DNA of 37,568 nucleotides from Halomonas sp. SSL-5 (GCF_030708455.1 NZ_JAUYWF010000016.1:1-37568), one strand, 5' to 3'; counted from the first letter of the stretch, positions 1 to 13,111 are shown. Numbers and translations: made by a program. Notes: generated from the letters alone by a model not told the origin.

Positions 1-287
1 TGATTGTCAATCGGAATGTTTCGAAGCGATTCGACCCGCTTCAAAAATATTCCATGCAGAACAATCACTTCTGCCACCTCCACCGCCTGCAACGTTTGCC
101 CGTCGCCGGCAGCGGATGCGTACTTTACGGCTCCGCGAGTCGGGACGCAAGCCCCCTGCGTAAATAAAGTTTCAGGGACATGACCAAAGGGCGAAGAGGG
201 CATGCCCCGTGTATCCACAACCCCGTATCCGCCAGGGCCTATGGATAGGCTTGCCACTCTTCTCTCCTGCCGGCTGACGCGTCTTCC
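1..287. other. Intergenic region downstream of the lut/dld operon
   Basis: No credible coding region is seen here. The first 67 bases carry nested inverted repeats: TGATTGT (1-7) with ACAATCA (61-67), GGAAT (13-17) with ATTCC (49-53), and GAAGCG (23-28) with CGCTTC (37-42). On the minus strand a perfect TTGACA lies at 10-5, which could be the -35 box of a leftward gene outside the window. A short perfect repeat GCCTAT-GG-ATAGGC (237-250) lies 38 bp beyond the dehydrogenase stop and might help end that operon, but it has no T-run. Terminator and promoter roles are guesses. Confidence 0.4.
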
Positions 288-3130
<2,843 letters not shown>

Positions 3131-3134
<4 letters not shown>

Positions 3135-3811
3135 CGCGTGACCCCGGGGGACTCTCCGGCATGGCGCACGATGACCACCAGTTCACGGGGTCCATGCACG
3201 CCGTAGGCCAGGGTCTGTTCGATATCGGCGGTCTTGCTGGGCCCGGAGATCAGCAGCGCATTGGTGGGCATGCCGCTCGCCCAGCCGTGGCGCTCCACCA
3301 CATCGAAGAAGGTGTCCTCGACGGTGTCGGCGTCGAGCACCGCGATGTGCAGCGGCGGCACCAGGCTGATCAGTCGCGGCTCGTCCGGACTCGGCCACAG
3401 CCACAGGCTGCCGGTCTCGGCGATGGCCCCGCGGGTGGAGGTCAGGCCGGCATCGACACTCTCGAACTGCTCGCGCTGCCACTGTTCGATATCGCGGGCG
3501 ACGTCGACCAGCGCGACACCACTATCGACCAGGGCGTCGCGTGCCTCGGCGGCCACCGGGTGCTCCTTCCCCAGCGCCAGCCGTCGCACCCCCTTGTCGG
3601 CGAGCACCTTCGCCAGGGTCTCGGTCCAGCGAGCCGCATCGGCATGGACCACCTCGCCATGCACCGAGCCGATCCAGCGCGCGAAGCGCGCCAGGCGCTC
3701 TTCCTGGCTCCAGCCGCGGTTCGTCACCACGGCGAAGTCGCTCTCGGGGGCGCTCAGCGGGCCATCGAGGCGCTCGCGCAGGCGCTTGAGAATGGCGTTG
3801 CGGGCACTCAT
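3131..3811 (-). CDS. lutC: LutC/LldG-type lactate utilization protein (LUD domain)
   Basis: A 226-residue LUD-domain protein starting MSARNAILKRLRERL. It matches the small third subunit of the LutABC (LldEFG) iron-sulfur complex that oxidises L-lactate to pyruvate. The start at 3811 is chosen because its ATG overlaps the lutB stop (ATGA, 3808-3811). A longer reading to 4015 would run inside lutB and its extra residues look like frame-shadow sequence. The middle of the protein (AETGSLWLW, RLISLVPPLHIAVL) is typical of the family. Its own stop overlaps the start of the D-2-hydroxyacid dehydrogenase. The biochemical role of this subunit alone is not established; assignment rests on family and context. 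Confidence 0.9.
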
Positions 3812-5280
3812 CGGCGCTCCTCCTCGTGGCTCTTGCCGGCCTGTTCGCTCCTGTTCGCCTGATGGCGCTTGACCAGCGCATGCAGGGTGGTGCCCGCCGG
3901 CTTGGGAGCCGTGCGGTAGTCGGTCCAGGCACCCAGCTTCCCGGGCGTCAGCGCCCTGAGCTTGCCGGCCACCGAGGTACCGGCGCGCCAGGCGAAGGGA
4001 TGGGTCGCCAGCCACTGGAAGCCCTTCCAGGCGGCGGCCTCCTTGCGGGTACGCTTGACGCCGGCGCCGGCCACGTTGCCGCGCCCCTCACCCACCGATT
4101 CACGGCGCAGTCGCACCAGCAGGTCGGGAATCGGGATCTTCACCGGGCACACCTCGCCACAGGCCCCGCACAGGCTCGACGCCGTGGGCAGGTCCTTCGT
4201 ATCGTCCAGGCCCATCAGGTGGGGAGAGAGGATGCTGCCGATGGGGCCGGGATAGGTGGTGCCGTAAGTGTGGCCGCCCACCCGGGTGTAGACGGGGCAG
4301 TGGTTCATGCAGGCGCCGCAGCGGATGCAGCGCAGGGTGTCGAGCAGTTCGTCGTCCTGATAGATGCGGGAGCGGCCGCTGTCGACCAGCACCAGGTGCA
4401 CTTCCCTGGGCCCGTCGTGCTCGCCGTCCTTGCGCGGCGAGCTGATCATGTTGAAATAGGTAGTGACATGCTGGCCGGTGGCCGAGCGCGTCAGCAGGGA
4501 ATAGAGGGGCGGCACGTCGCGCAGGTGCTCGACCACCTTCTCGATGCCGGTCACCGCCACGTGCACCGGCGGCACCGTGGTGGTCATGCGGCCGTTGCCC
4601 TCGTTCTCCACCAGGCACAGGGTCCCGGTCTCGGCCACCGCGAAGTTGACCCCGGAGACCCCCACGTCGGCGGCCATGAAGCGCTCGCGCAGCTGGGCCC
4701 GGGCCGCCGCGGTCATATAGTCGACGTCGCGGGTGCGCTCGGTGCCGGTCTTGTCGTGCAGGATCTCGGAGATCTCATCGGTGTTGAGATGGATCGCCGG
4801 CATGATGATATGCGAGGGCGTCTGCTGGTTGAGCTGCACCAGATACTCGCCGAGGTCTGACTCCAGCGCCTCGATGCCGGCCTCCTCCAGGTGGGCATTG
4901 AGATGCATCTCCTCGGAGACCATCGACTTGCCCTTGATCACCGACCTGGCGTCGTGGGACTCGCAGATCTCGCGGATGATCCGGCAGGCCTGCTCGCCGT
5001 CCTCGGCCCAGTGCACCTTGATGCCATTGGCCTCGCAGTTGGCCTCCAGCCGCTCGAGCAGGTCGGGCAGCTTGGCGAGCGCCCGCAGGCGGATGTTGGC
5101 GCCCAGCTCGCGCAGGGTCTCCAGATCCCAGTCATCGAAGCTCTCACTTCGCTTGGCCATCAGCCCGTCCATCGCCTTGCGGAAGTTGGCGCGGATCTGG
5201 GGGTTGCCCAGGGCGTCATGGGCCTGGCGGTGGAACTCGCGAGGGCTGTAGGTTTGCACCACCGGGTTCTGACCGCTCAT
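3808..5280 (-). CDS. lutB: LutB/LldF-type iron-sulfur lactate utilization protein
   Basis: A 490-residue protein with an N-terminal LUD-like domain and a C-terminal pair of 4Fe-4S motifs: CIRCGACMNHCPVY (near residue 317) and CGACGEVCPVKIP about 50 residues on. This is the architecture and length of LutB/LldF, the central electron-carrying subunit of the non-flavin L-lactate dehydrogenase complex. The start at 5280 (MSGQNPVVQTYSP) overlaps the lutA stop by ATGA (5277-5280); an upstream in-frame extension to 5493 lies entirely within lutA and is rejected. No cysteines of the two clusters appear to be missing, so the complex should be functional. A glycolate-oxidase-like function is less likely given the neighbours. 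Confidence 0.93.
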   Translation of the reverse strand: MSGQNPVVQTYSPREFHRQAHDALGNPQIRANFRKAMDGLMAKRSESFDDWDLETLRELGANIRLRALAKLPDLLERLEANCEANGIKVHWAEDGEQACRIIREICESHDARSVIKGKSMVSEEMHLNAHLEEAGIEALESDLGEYLVQLNQQTPSHIIMPAIHLNTDEISEILHDKTGTERTRDVDYMTAAARAQLRERFMAADVGVSGVNFAVAETGTLCLVENEGNGRMTTTVPPVHVAVTGIEKVVEHLRDVPPLYSLLTRSATGQHVTTYFNMISSPRKDGEHDGPREVHLVLVDSGRSRIYQDDELLDTLRCIRCGACMNHCPVYTRVGGHTYGTTYPGPIGSILSPHLMGLDDTKDLPTASSLCGACGEVCPVKIPIPDLLVRLRRESVGEGRGNVAGAGVKRTRKEAAAWKGFQWLATHPFAWRAGTSVAGKLRALTPGKLGAWTDYRTAPKPAGTTLHALVKRHQANRSEQAGKSHEEERR

Positions 5281-6032
5281 GAGGTCCTCCGCCACAGGTA
5301 GCTGGCGATATGCTCGCCCTCGACCGCCTTGTTCTGCTTCGCGAAGCGCCCGCCGATGTTCATCATGCAGCCGCAGTCCGAGGTCACGAAGCGCCGCGCC
5401 CCGGTGGCCTCGATGGCCTGGGTCTTGTCCTCCACCATGGCCGCGGAGACCTCGGGATGACGCACGGCGAAGGTGCCACCGAAGCCGCAGCACTCGGCGG
5501 CACGCGCCTGCTCGACCAGCTCGACCTGCCCCAGCTTCGCCAGCAGCGCCGGGCCGGTCTCGGCCAGCCCCATCTCGCGCCGCGCGCTGCAGGAAGTGTG
5601 CATGGCGACCTTTTCGGGCTCACCACGATCCTCGAGCTGGAGATGGCAGACGTGGACCAGGAACTCTGTCAGCTCGAAGATTCGCCCGGCCACCTCGCCG
5701 GCCTGCGCCTCGCGATCGGTACCGGCGAAGAGCTGGGGATAGTGGGTGCGCATCATGCCGCCGCAGGAGCCGGAGGGCACCACGATCGGCCAGGGCTCGG
5801 GGAAGAGGTCCAGCTGGGCCGCCGCCACGGCACGCGCCTCCTGCTGATAGCCGGAGGTGTAGGCCGGCTGACCACAGCAGGTCTGGTCTTCGGGGAACAG
5901 CACCTCGATGCCCTCGCGCTCCAGCAACCGGATGGCATCCATTCCGGCCTCGGGATAGAGGAGGTCGATCAGGCAGGTGCCGAAGAGATAGATCTTGTCC
6001 GGCCTCGGCGGGTAGAGCTTGACTGCGGTCAT
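5277..6032 (-). CDS. lutA: LutA/LldE-type cysteine-rich (CCG) lactate utilization protein
   Basis: A 251-residue protein made of two CCG (cysteine-rich) domains, with DQTCCGQPAYTSGY in the first half and AAECCGFGGTFAV in the second. These motifs bind iron-sulfur centres in heterodisulfide-reductase-like proteins. It is the first gene of lutABC-dld, and the complex oxidises L-lactate to pyruvate. I place the start at 6032 (MTAVKLYP), because AAGGA lies 7 nt before it. An in-frame ATG at 6050 would add six residues but has no Shine-Dalgarno at a usable distance. A PdhR-like operator (6082-6100) lies about 50 bp upstream, so pyruvate-responsive repression is likely. Confidence 0.92.
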   Translation of the reverse strand: MTAVKLYPPRPDKIYLFGTCLIDLLYPEAGMDAIRLLEREGIEVLFPEDQTCCGQPAYTSGYQQEARAVAAAQLDLFPEPWPIVVPSGSCGGMMRTHYPQLFAGTDREAQAGEVAGRIFELTEFLVHVCHLQLEDRGEPEKVAMHTSCSARREMGLAETGPALLAKLGQVELVEQARAAECCGFGGTFAVRHPEVSAAMVEDKTQAIEATGARRFVTSDCGCMMNIGGRFAKQNKAVEGEHIASYLWRRTS

Positions 6033-6070
6033 CGGCGATTCCTTCGACATCTGGCGTATGCTGGCACCCT

Positions 6071-6094
6071 GGTAAAATGGTAAAATGGTAAAAC
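6071..6094. repeat. Three tandem 8-bp repeats GGTAAAAT in the lut promoter region
   Basis: GGTAAAAT occurs at 6071-6078 and 6079-6086, followed by GGTAAAAC at 6087-6094. The last unit runs into the lutA-side operator and supplies its GGT half. On the minus strand each unit reads as TTTTACC, which resembles the right half of a PdhR site. The array could be a source of extra weak half-sites or a site of copy-number change. Confidence 0.75.
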
Positions 6095-6100
6095 CAATTT
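6082..6100. promoter_or_regulatory. PdhR-like operator in front of lutABC-dld
   Basis: Arms AAAATGGT (6082-6089) and ACCAATTT (6093-6100) flank AAA and match as an inverted repeat with one mismatch. The core TGGT-N3-ACCA is the shape bound by PdhR/LldR/FadR-family GntR regulators (E. coli PdhR consensus ATTGGTNNNACCAAT, from general knowledge). It lies about 50 bp upstream of the lutA start. Confidence 0.65.
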
Positions 6101-6267
6101 ACCCGATGGAGTTGGCGAACCTTAAGGAGGCCACCGCCACAGTGTCAAACGCGAGGCGGGGTTTTTCCCACCATATCGCGCTAGACTTTGGTCTATCTCC
6201 TAGCGTGATTATTGCAAGCTTTTGAATTACCAGAAGATATCATACCCTTCCCGGAACGGCCTCGGCC

Positions 6268-6294
6268 CAGGATATTGGTATTACCAATATCCTG
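6268..6294. promoter_or_regulatory. Perfect 27-bp PdhR-like operator in front of pdhR-dctBD
   Basis: A perfect inverted repeat with 13-bp arms around one base. Its centre, ATTGGTATTACCAAT (6274-6288), differs at one spacer base from the well-known E. coli PdhR site. It lies 49 bp before the pdhR start, which implies autoregulation and hence pyruvate control of dctB and dctD too. The symmetry extends further than the usual 15-17 bp. Confidence 0.82.
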
Positions 6295-6342
6295 ACGTAA
6301 GATGGCGCCACTCGATTCCTCAAGCACCACCGGAGCCTCGCC

Positions 6343-7128
6343 ATGGCCTATCCGCCCCTGCGCCAGCCTCGCCTGGCCGATGTGATCACCGAGCGCCTCG
6401 AGGCGATGATCCTCGAAGGCAGCCTTCAGCCCGGCCAGAAGCTGCCCCCCGAGCGCGAGCTGGCCGAGCGCTTCAGCGTCTCGCGCCCCTCGCTTCGCGA
6501 AGCCATCCAGAAGCTCTCCGCCCGGGGCCTGCTGGTCAGCCGCCAGGGGGGTGGCACCTATATCAGCGAGGAGCTCAACAGCGGCTACAGCGACCCGCTG
6601 CTGGAGATGCTCTCGCGCCACGGCGAGTTCCACCTGGACCTGCTGGAGTTCCGCGATGCCATGGAAGGCATCTCGGCCTACTACGCCGCGCTGCGCTCGA
6701 CCCCCACCGACAAGGCGCTGCTGATCAAGCGCTTCGAGGAGCTCGAGGCACGCTTCAAGGGGCGTGACCCGGCCGAGGAGGCCAAGGCCGATGCCGCCTT
6801 CCACCTGGCCATCGCCGAGTCCGCGCACAATGTGCTGCTGCTGCATACCATTCGCGGCATCTTCCACCTGCTGGAGCGCAGCATCGTCGACAACCTCGCG
6901 CATCTCTTCGAGAAGCCGGATGCCCGCCCCCAGCTGATGGTCCAGCACCGCGCGCTGCTCGACGCCATCCTCGAGGGGCGTGCCGAAGACGCCCGGGCCC
7001 GCGCCCACGAACACCTGGTGTTCGTCGAAGAGGGGCTGCTCGAGGTGGAGCGTGCCGAGACCCGTGCCCAGCGCGCCCTGCGGCGTGCCCAGGCGATGCC
7101 GGTGCCGCGCCGCGAAGGGAGCACATGA
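6343..7128 (+). CDS. pdhR: PdhR-type GntR/FCD transcriptional repressor (pyruvate-responsive)
   Basis: A 261-residue regulator with an N-terminal winged helix (LPPERELAERFSVSRPSLREAIQKL, residues about 32-60) and a C-terminal FCD ligand domain. The opening MAYPPLRQPRLADVI and the later ISAYYAALRST closely resemble my recollection of E. coli PdhR (MAYSKIRQPKLSDVI, IAAYYAALRST), more than LldR. PdhR represses until pyruvate binds. Pyruvate is the product of the divergent lut/dld enzymes, so the circuit is a product-induction loop. GGAG lies 7 nt before the ATG. The stop overlaps dctB (ATGA, 7125-7128), an unusual partnership, since PdhR normally leads the aceEF operon. LldR is the alternative name. 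Confidence 0.88.
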   Translation: MAYPPLRQPRLADVITERLEAMILEGSLQPGQKLPPERELAERFSVSRPSLREAIQKLSARGLLVSRQGGGTYISEELNSGYSDPLLEMLSRHGEFHLDLLEFRDAMEGISAYYAALRSTPTDKALLIKRFEELEARFKGRDPAEEAKADAAFHLAIAESAHNVLLLHTIRGIFHLLERSIVDNLAHLFEKPDARPQLMVQHRALLDAILEGRAEDARARAHEHLVFVEEGLLEVERAETRAQRALRRAQAMPVPRREGST

Positions 7129-9036
7129 CGGCGACGGGACACGCGCCCCGGCCACCCAGGCGCTGGCGGCGATGGCTGTGGCTGCTCGCCCCGTTGGGTC
7201 TCGCCCTGGTGACCTGGCAGGCCGCCGAGGTGGCGCGCCAGCAGGCGCTGCAGGAACTCCGCCAGGATGCCGATAACGAGCTGCGGCTCTCGGCCGCGGG
7301 GCTGACCGGGCATCTCTCCCGCCACGACTACCTGCCACGCCTGCTGGCCTCCCGGGAAGCGGTACGCCGCTTCCTCTCCTCCCCGGCCAGCCAGGACCCC
7401 ATGCCCCTCAACCTGCTGCTCGACCGCTTCCGCGCCTCCACCGGGGTCTCCGACATCTACCTGCTCGACCGCCACGCCGACACCCTGGCGGCCAGCAACT
7501 GGCACCGGCCCAACACCTTCATCGGCCAGAACTACGCCTTCCGCAGCTACTACAGTGACGCCATCGCCGGCCGCCCGGGGCGCTTCTACGGCCTCGGCGT
7601 GCAGTCCCTGGAGCGCGGCTACTACTTCTCTGCCCCGGTCTGGCTGGACAACACCTCCCCCGACGCCTCCCCGGATGGCGTCATGGTGGTCAAGGTGCTG
7701 CTCGACGCGGTGGAGGAGAGCTGGGCCGAGCAGGATGCCGAGCTGCTGGTCACCGACGCCGACGACATCATCTTCATGGCCAGCCGACCGGAGCTGCGCA
7801 TGACCTCCCTAGCGCCGCTCTCCACGGACGAGAGGACGGCGCTGCTGGCCACCCGCCGCTACGCCGATGAGCCCCTCGACCACTCCGGCCTTGAGGTCTT
7901 GGAGGCCCTGGGTGAGCGCACTCGCCTGGTTGGCTTCGGTGCGGGGCCGCTGGCCGGTGAGCGTTTCCTGGGCCTCAAGCGTGCGCTGCCCGGGCTCGGC
8001 TGGGAGATGCTGATCCTCAAGCCGCTGGACTCGGTGGTCCAGGCACAATGGGTCTCCGCCCTGCTCGCCGGCGGTCTCTATGGCATCGTGCTGCTGGGCG
8101 GCGGCGTCGGCTGGCAGCGCCTGCGGCTGCGCCGTGAGCGCGAGCTGTTCGCCGAGCGCGAGCGTCACACCCTGGCCCGGGCCCGGGACGAGCTGGAGCG
8201 CAACGTGGCCAGTCGCACCCGCGACCTGGTCGAGACCAACCGCCGCCTCTCCGACGAGGTCGAGGAGCGCAAGCGCGCCGAGGCGGACCTGCGCCGCACC
8301 CGCGACGAGCTGATCCAGGCCGCCAAGCTGGCGGTGCTCGGCCAGCTGGCCGCCGGCATCAACCACGAGCTCAACCAGCCCCTGGCCGCCATCCGCGCCT
8401 ACGCCGAGAACGCCCGCACCTTCCTCGCACGCGAGCGCCTGGAGAGCGTCGACCGTAACCTCGCCGAGATCGTCGAGCTGACCGGTCGCATGGCGGAGAT
8501 CAGCGCCCAGCTGCGCCAGTTCTCCCGCAAGGGCGACGAGCGGCGCAGCGCGGTGTCGGTCAGCGACTGCTTCGAGTATGCCCTGCGCCTCTTTCAGGCC
8601 CGGCTGCAGGAGGCCGGCGTGCGGGTGGAGCGCCGCTTCCCCGCGGCGCCGGTATGGGTCGACGCCGACCCGGTGCGCCTGGAGCAGGTGCTGGTCAACC
8701 TGATCGGCAACGCCCTGCAGGCCATGGCCGGGCGCGACGCCCCGCGGCTGGCGCTTCTTGTGGAGGCGGACGACACCCAGGTGCGGCTGGTGGTCGAGGA
8801 CAGCGGCCCGGGCATCCCCCCGGAGCAGCTGACACGGATCTTCGAGCCCTTCTTCACCACCAAGTCGCCGGGCAGCGGCCTGGGTCTCGGGCTCTCCATC
8901 TCATCGCGTATCATCGACGACCTGGGCGGCCGGCTCGACGCCGAGAACCTCCCCGCAGGCGGCGCCCGCTTCACCATTCGCCTGCCCCAGGAGCACCTCA
9001 CGCCCCCGCCTTACCCCGACCAGGAGAGCCTGCCCC

Positions 9037-9044
<8 letters not shown>
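7125..9044 (+). CDS. dctB: DctB-type sensor histidine kinase
   Basis: A 639-residue inner-membrane kinase. Transmembrane helices lie at about residues 17-35 and 308-328 and enclose a roughly 270-residue periplasmic Cache-like sensor. A coiled coil follows (about 335-400). The H-box INHELNQPLAAIRAYAENA has the phospho-acceptor His414, and the DctB-type wording of this box is very characteristic. The N-box (VLVNLIGNALQAM), VEDSGPGIP and GSGLGLGLS complete the ATPase. DctB normally senses C4-dicarboxylates; the real ligand here could instead be lactate or another hydroxyacid given the neighbours. It overlaps pdhR by 4 bp and dctD by 8 bp, so the three are one unit. Confidence 0.9.
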
Positions 9045-10394
<1,350 letters not shown>

Positions 10395-10419
<25 letters not shown>

Positions 10420-11066
10420 TCGAGCAGGCTGCCCAGCCCAGCCCAGGCCGGTAGCCAGGGCAGCAGGTTGGCGCCGGTGGCGAGCATGACGAGGGAGTTG
10501 CCCGGCGAGCGCCAGTCCAGCGGTTTGAGCGCGGAGCCGAAGGAGCGCTTGATGCGCGCCCCGGTGAGGTCGACGCTGTAGAGCTCGTCGAGCAGCAGGT
10601 GGAGCACGAAGCCCAGCGACAGCGCCATGCCGTGTCCCCAGGCCAGCACATCGGGCTGCGCCAGCAGGTGATGGCTGAGCGCGGTGGTCGCCAGGCCACA
10701 GAGGGCCGCCGCCAGCAGCGAGTGCCAGATGCCGCGATGCACGGTGAGGCGAGCGAAGAGGGCGCCGCCGAGATGGCGCACGCCCAGGTAGAGCCCCACG
10801 CAGGCCAGCAGCAGCCCCCCCAGAGAGAGCCAGCCCTGCAGCAGCAGGGCCCCGGCCACCACAGCGATCACCGCCAACAGGTTGAAGACCAGGCGAATCG
10901 CCTTGGAGCTGTCGGCATCGATATCGGGCAGGATCCCGCCGAAGGCGACCAGCGCCAGCATGGGCAGGGCCTGCCAGGCATCCCACAGCCCCGCCTGCCA
11001 ACCACCATGGGCGACCACGACACCGCCGGCGGCGGCCACGCCAAGGTGGGTGCGGAAATCGGCCAT
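10395..11066 (-). CDS. YdjM-family membrane-bound metal-dependent hydrolase-like protein
   Basis: A 223-residue membrane protein of the LexA-regulated YdjM/DUF457 type. Visible hallmarks are MADFRTHLG at the start, GGILPDIDADSS (about 43-54), HRGIWHSLL (about 110-118) and the late LHLLLDELYSVDLTGARIKRSF. The His/Asp residues of these motifs could bind metal. Four or five hydrophobic segments are present. The biological role of the family is not firmly known. It is transcribed towards dctD with a 25-bp overlap of the coding ends. Upstream on the minus strand a TTGTTT-N18-GATAAT arrangement may be its promoter. Confidence 0.82.
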
Positions 11067-11170
11067 GCGGGGGCGGCCCTCGATAAACTGGATAAATCAC
11101 CAGATTATCGCCCGTCCCGACATGCATAAACAATGGATTAGGTAATTATTCCCCCATCGCCGTCAGGGAC

Positions 11171-11722
11171 TCATCCTTGAGCCTGACCCAGGTAATCATT
11201 CTTGAGCCTGACATAGTTGCCGGCGGTATAGGGGAAGAAGGCGCGCTCCTTCTCCTTCAGCGGGCGCAGCGCCCGGGCCGGGTTGCCGGCGTAGACATGA
11301 CCACCCTCCAGGTGCTTGCCCGGCGTCACCACGGCGCCGGCGGCGATGATCACCTCGTCCTCCACCACGGCGCCATCCATGACGATGGCCCCCATGCCCA
11401 CCAGGATGCGGCTGCCCAGGGTGGCACCATGCAGGATCGCCTTGTGGCCGATGGTGACATCGTCGCCGATGGTCAGCGGGAAGCCGCCGGGATTGAAGTC
11501 GCTGGCGTGGGTGATATGCAGCACGCAGCCATCCTGCACGCTGACCCGCGCGCCGATGCGGATGAGGTGCATGTCGCCACGAATTACCGCCATGGGCCAG
11601 ACCGAACAGTCGTCGCCCAGCTCCACATCGCCGAGCACCAGGCTCGCCGGGTCGATATAGACCCGCTCACCAAGGCTCGGGCGCTTGCCTTTCCAGGGCC
11701 GAATGGCCATCGACTCGCTCAT
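11171..11722 (-). CDS. Gamma-carbonic-anhydrase-like hexapeptide-repeat protein (YrdA/PaaY type)
   Basis: A 183-residue left-handed beta-helix protein. It keeps the metal-ligand histidines of gamma carbonic anhydrases: His69/His72 (CVLHITHASD) and His93/His98 (IGHKAILHG). Hexapeptide-like steps such as VYIDPASLVLGDVELGD and VEDEVIIAAGAVVTPGK are clear. The family includes true anhydrases and proteins of unknown activity (YrdA, CaiE, PaaY), so catalysis is not assured. GAGGAG precedes the ATG by 6 nt. It follows the NSS transporter gene after a 27-bp gap on the same strand and is probably cotranscribed with it. Confidence 0.88.
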   Translation of the reverse strand: MSESMAIRPWKGKRPSLGERVYIDPASLVLGDVELGDDCSVWPMAVIRGDMHLIRIGARVSVQDGCVLHITHASDFNPGGFPLTIGDDVTIGHKAILHGATLGSRILVGMGAIVMDGAVVEDEVIIAAGAVVTPGKHLEGGHVYAGNPARALRPLKEKERAFFPYTAGNYVRLKNDYLGQAQG

Positions 11723-11749
11723 CGGGATCTCCTCATCTTCGATCGGCGT

Positions 11750-13090
11750 TCAGGTCAGTCCGGCCACCAATACTACCAGCGTCAGCGGAATGGCGATCCA
11801 GCGGGTCACCAGGCGCCATATCGCGAAGCCGCTGTCGCCCGCGCCCAGAGCGCGACGCGCCGTGGCCTCAGGCACCACCCAGGCGGCGAAGATGGCGATC
11901 AGCAGGCCACCCAGGGGCAGGAAGATCTCCGGCGGGATGGTGCTGACCAGCTCGAAGCCGTTCATGCCCAGCAGCGGCCTCCACTCGGCCAGGCTCGAGA
12001 ACGAGAACACCGTCAGCAGCCCCAGCAGCCACACCGCAAAGCCCACCAGGGCCGCGGCGATACCACGCGGCAGGCCCAGGCCCTGCAGCATGGAAACCAT
12101 GGGCTCGGCCAGGTTGATCGATGAGGTCCAGGTCGCCAGCAGCAACAGCAGGAAGAAGAGACTCAGCCACAGCGCGCCCCAGGGCAGTTCGGCAAAGGCG
12201 ATGGGCAGGGTGACGAACATCAGTCCGGGCCCCTCGCCGGGGTCCATGCCCTGGGAGAACACCACCGAGAAGATCGCGATGCCGGCCAGCAGCGCCACGG
12301 TGACGTCGAGCACCGCCACCGCACCCACCGCCCGCGGCAGGCTCTGCTCGTCCGGCATATAGGCGCCATAGGCCATCAGCGCGCAGGCACCCACCGCCAG
12401 GGTGAAGAAGGCGTGGCCCATGGCATGCATCACCACCAGCGGGGTCACCGCCGAGAGGTCGGGCTGGAAGAGCCACACCAGGGCGGTGCCGAAGCCATCG
12501 GTGGTAGCGGCGTAGCCCGCCAGCATCAGCAGCAGCAGGTAGAGCAGCGGCATCAGCAGGTTGTTGAGGCGCTCCAGCCCCTTGGACACGCCGGCGGCCA
12601 CCACCAGCATGGTCATCACCAGGAACAGGCTGTGATTGAAGGTCATGCGCGCGGGGTCGGCGAGGAAGGCATCGAAGCCGGCGCCGATCTCGGCGGGGGC
12701 GGCGCCGCGAAAGTCGCCGTTGATGGAGGCCACCAGGAACTCGATGGACCAGCCGGAGACCACCGAGTAGAAGGAGAGGATGCAGAACACCGTGACGGCG
12801 CCGAACAGCCCCAGCCATCGCCAGTGGCGGCTGGCTCCCGCCGCCGCGGCCAGGTGCCCGAGCGAGCCCACCGGGCTGCGCCGGCCGGCGCGACCCACCA
12901 TGATCTCGGCCATCATCACCGGCAGCCCCAGCAGCAGCACGAAGGCCACATAGAGCACCAGGAAGGCGGCGCCGCCGTTCTCGCCGGTGATATAGGGGAA
13001 GCGCCAGATGTTGCCCAGCCCCACCGCCGCCCCGGTCACTGCCAGGATGAAGGCGCGCCGCGTGCTCCAGCGCTCCAGCGTCTCGCTCAT
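11750..13090 (-). CDS. Sodium-dependent NSS-family transporter
   Basis: A 446-residue neurotransmitter:sodium symporter relative. Transmembrane helix 1 carries the family signature VGLGNIWRFPYITGENGG (residues 23-40), which forms the Na+ and substrate sites. About 11-12 hydrophobic helices follow. Bacterial members import amino acids (for example LeuT, tryptophan or tyrosine carriers) or related solutes with Na+, which suits a salt-tolerant host; the substrate cannot be read from sequence. I choose the ATG at 13090 (MSETLERWSTRR), which has GGAG 9 nt upstream, over an in-frame extension to 13129. A perfect inverted repeat lies just upstream at 13112-13131. Confidence 0.9.
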   Translation of the reverse strand: MSETLERWSTRRAFILAVTGAAVGLGNIWRFPYITGENGGAAFLVLYVAFVLLLGLPVMMAEIMVGRAGRRSPVGSLGHLAAAAGASRHWRWLGLFGAVTVFCILSFYSVVSGWSIEFLVASINGDFRGAAPAEIGAGFDAFLADPARMTFNHSLFLVMTMLVVAAGVSKGLERLNNLLMPLLYLLLLMLAGYAATTDGFGTALVWLFQPDLSAVTPLVVMHAMGHAFFTLAVGACALMAYGAYMPDEQSLPRAVGAVAVLDVTVALLAGIAIFSVVFSQGMDPGEGPGLMFVTLPIAFAELPWGALWLSLFFLLLLLATWTSSINLAEPMVSMLQGLGLPRGIAAALVGFAVWLLGLLTVFSFSSLAEWRPLLGMNGFELVSTIPPEIFLPLGGLLIAIFAAWVVPEATARRALGAGDSGFAIWRLVTRWIAIPLTLVVLVAGLT

Positions 13091-13111
13091 CGTCGATTCT
13101 CCCGCCATGCG

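Larger units (their letters stand above)
6033..6342. promoter_or_regulatory. Divergent control region between lutA and pdhR
   Basis: A 310-bp gene-free region, richer in A+T than its flanks. It holds two PdhR-like operators (6082-6100 and 6268-6294) and a 3x8-bp tandem repeat (6071-6094). It also has a minus-strand TTGACA (6148-6143) that could be the lut -35 box, although the matching -10 at 17-18 bp is poor (TAAGGT at 18 bp). On the plus strand, TATCAT (6238-6243) is a possible -10 for pdhR without a good -35. Each operator would sit just downstream of its predicted start site, a normal position for roadblock repression. Confidence 0.6.

Noticed and set aside
237..250. Strong terminator for the lut/dld operon at GCCTAT-GG-ATAGGC
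   Set aside because: Only 6-bp arms, a 2-base loop and no T-run; mentioned as a weak possibility but not called as a terminator.
5281..5493. Upstream extension of lutB by 71 codons
   Set aside because: The extra sequence is lutA read in another frame; the ATG at 5280 overlaps the lutA stop in the pattern of the other junctions.
11176..11212. Direct repeat CTTGAGCCTGAC (11176-11187 and 11201-11212)
   Set aside because: Both copies lie in the coding end of the gamma-carbonic-anhydrase-like gene in different frames, so it is more likely chance or a small slippage event than a control site.
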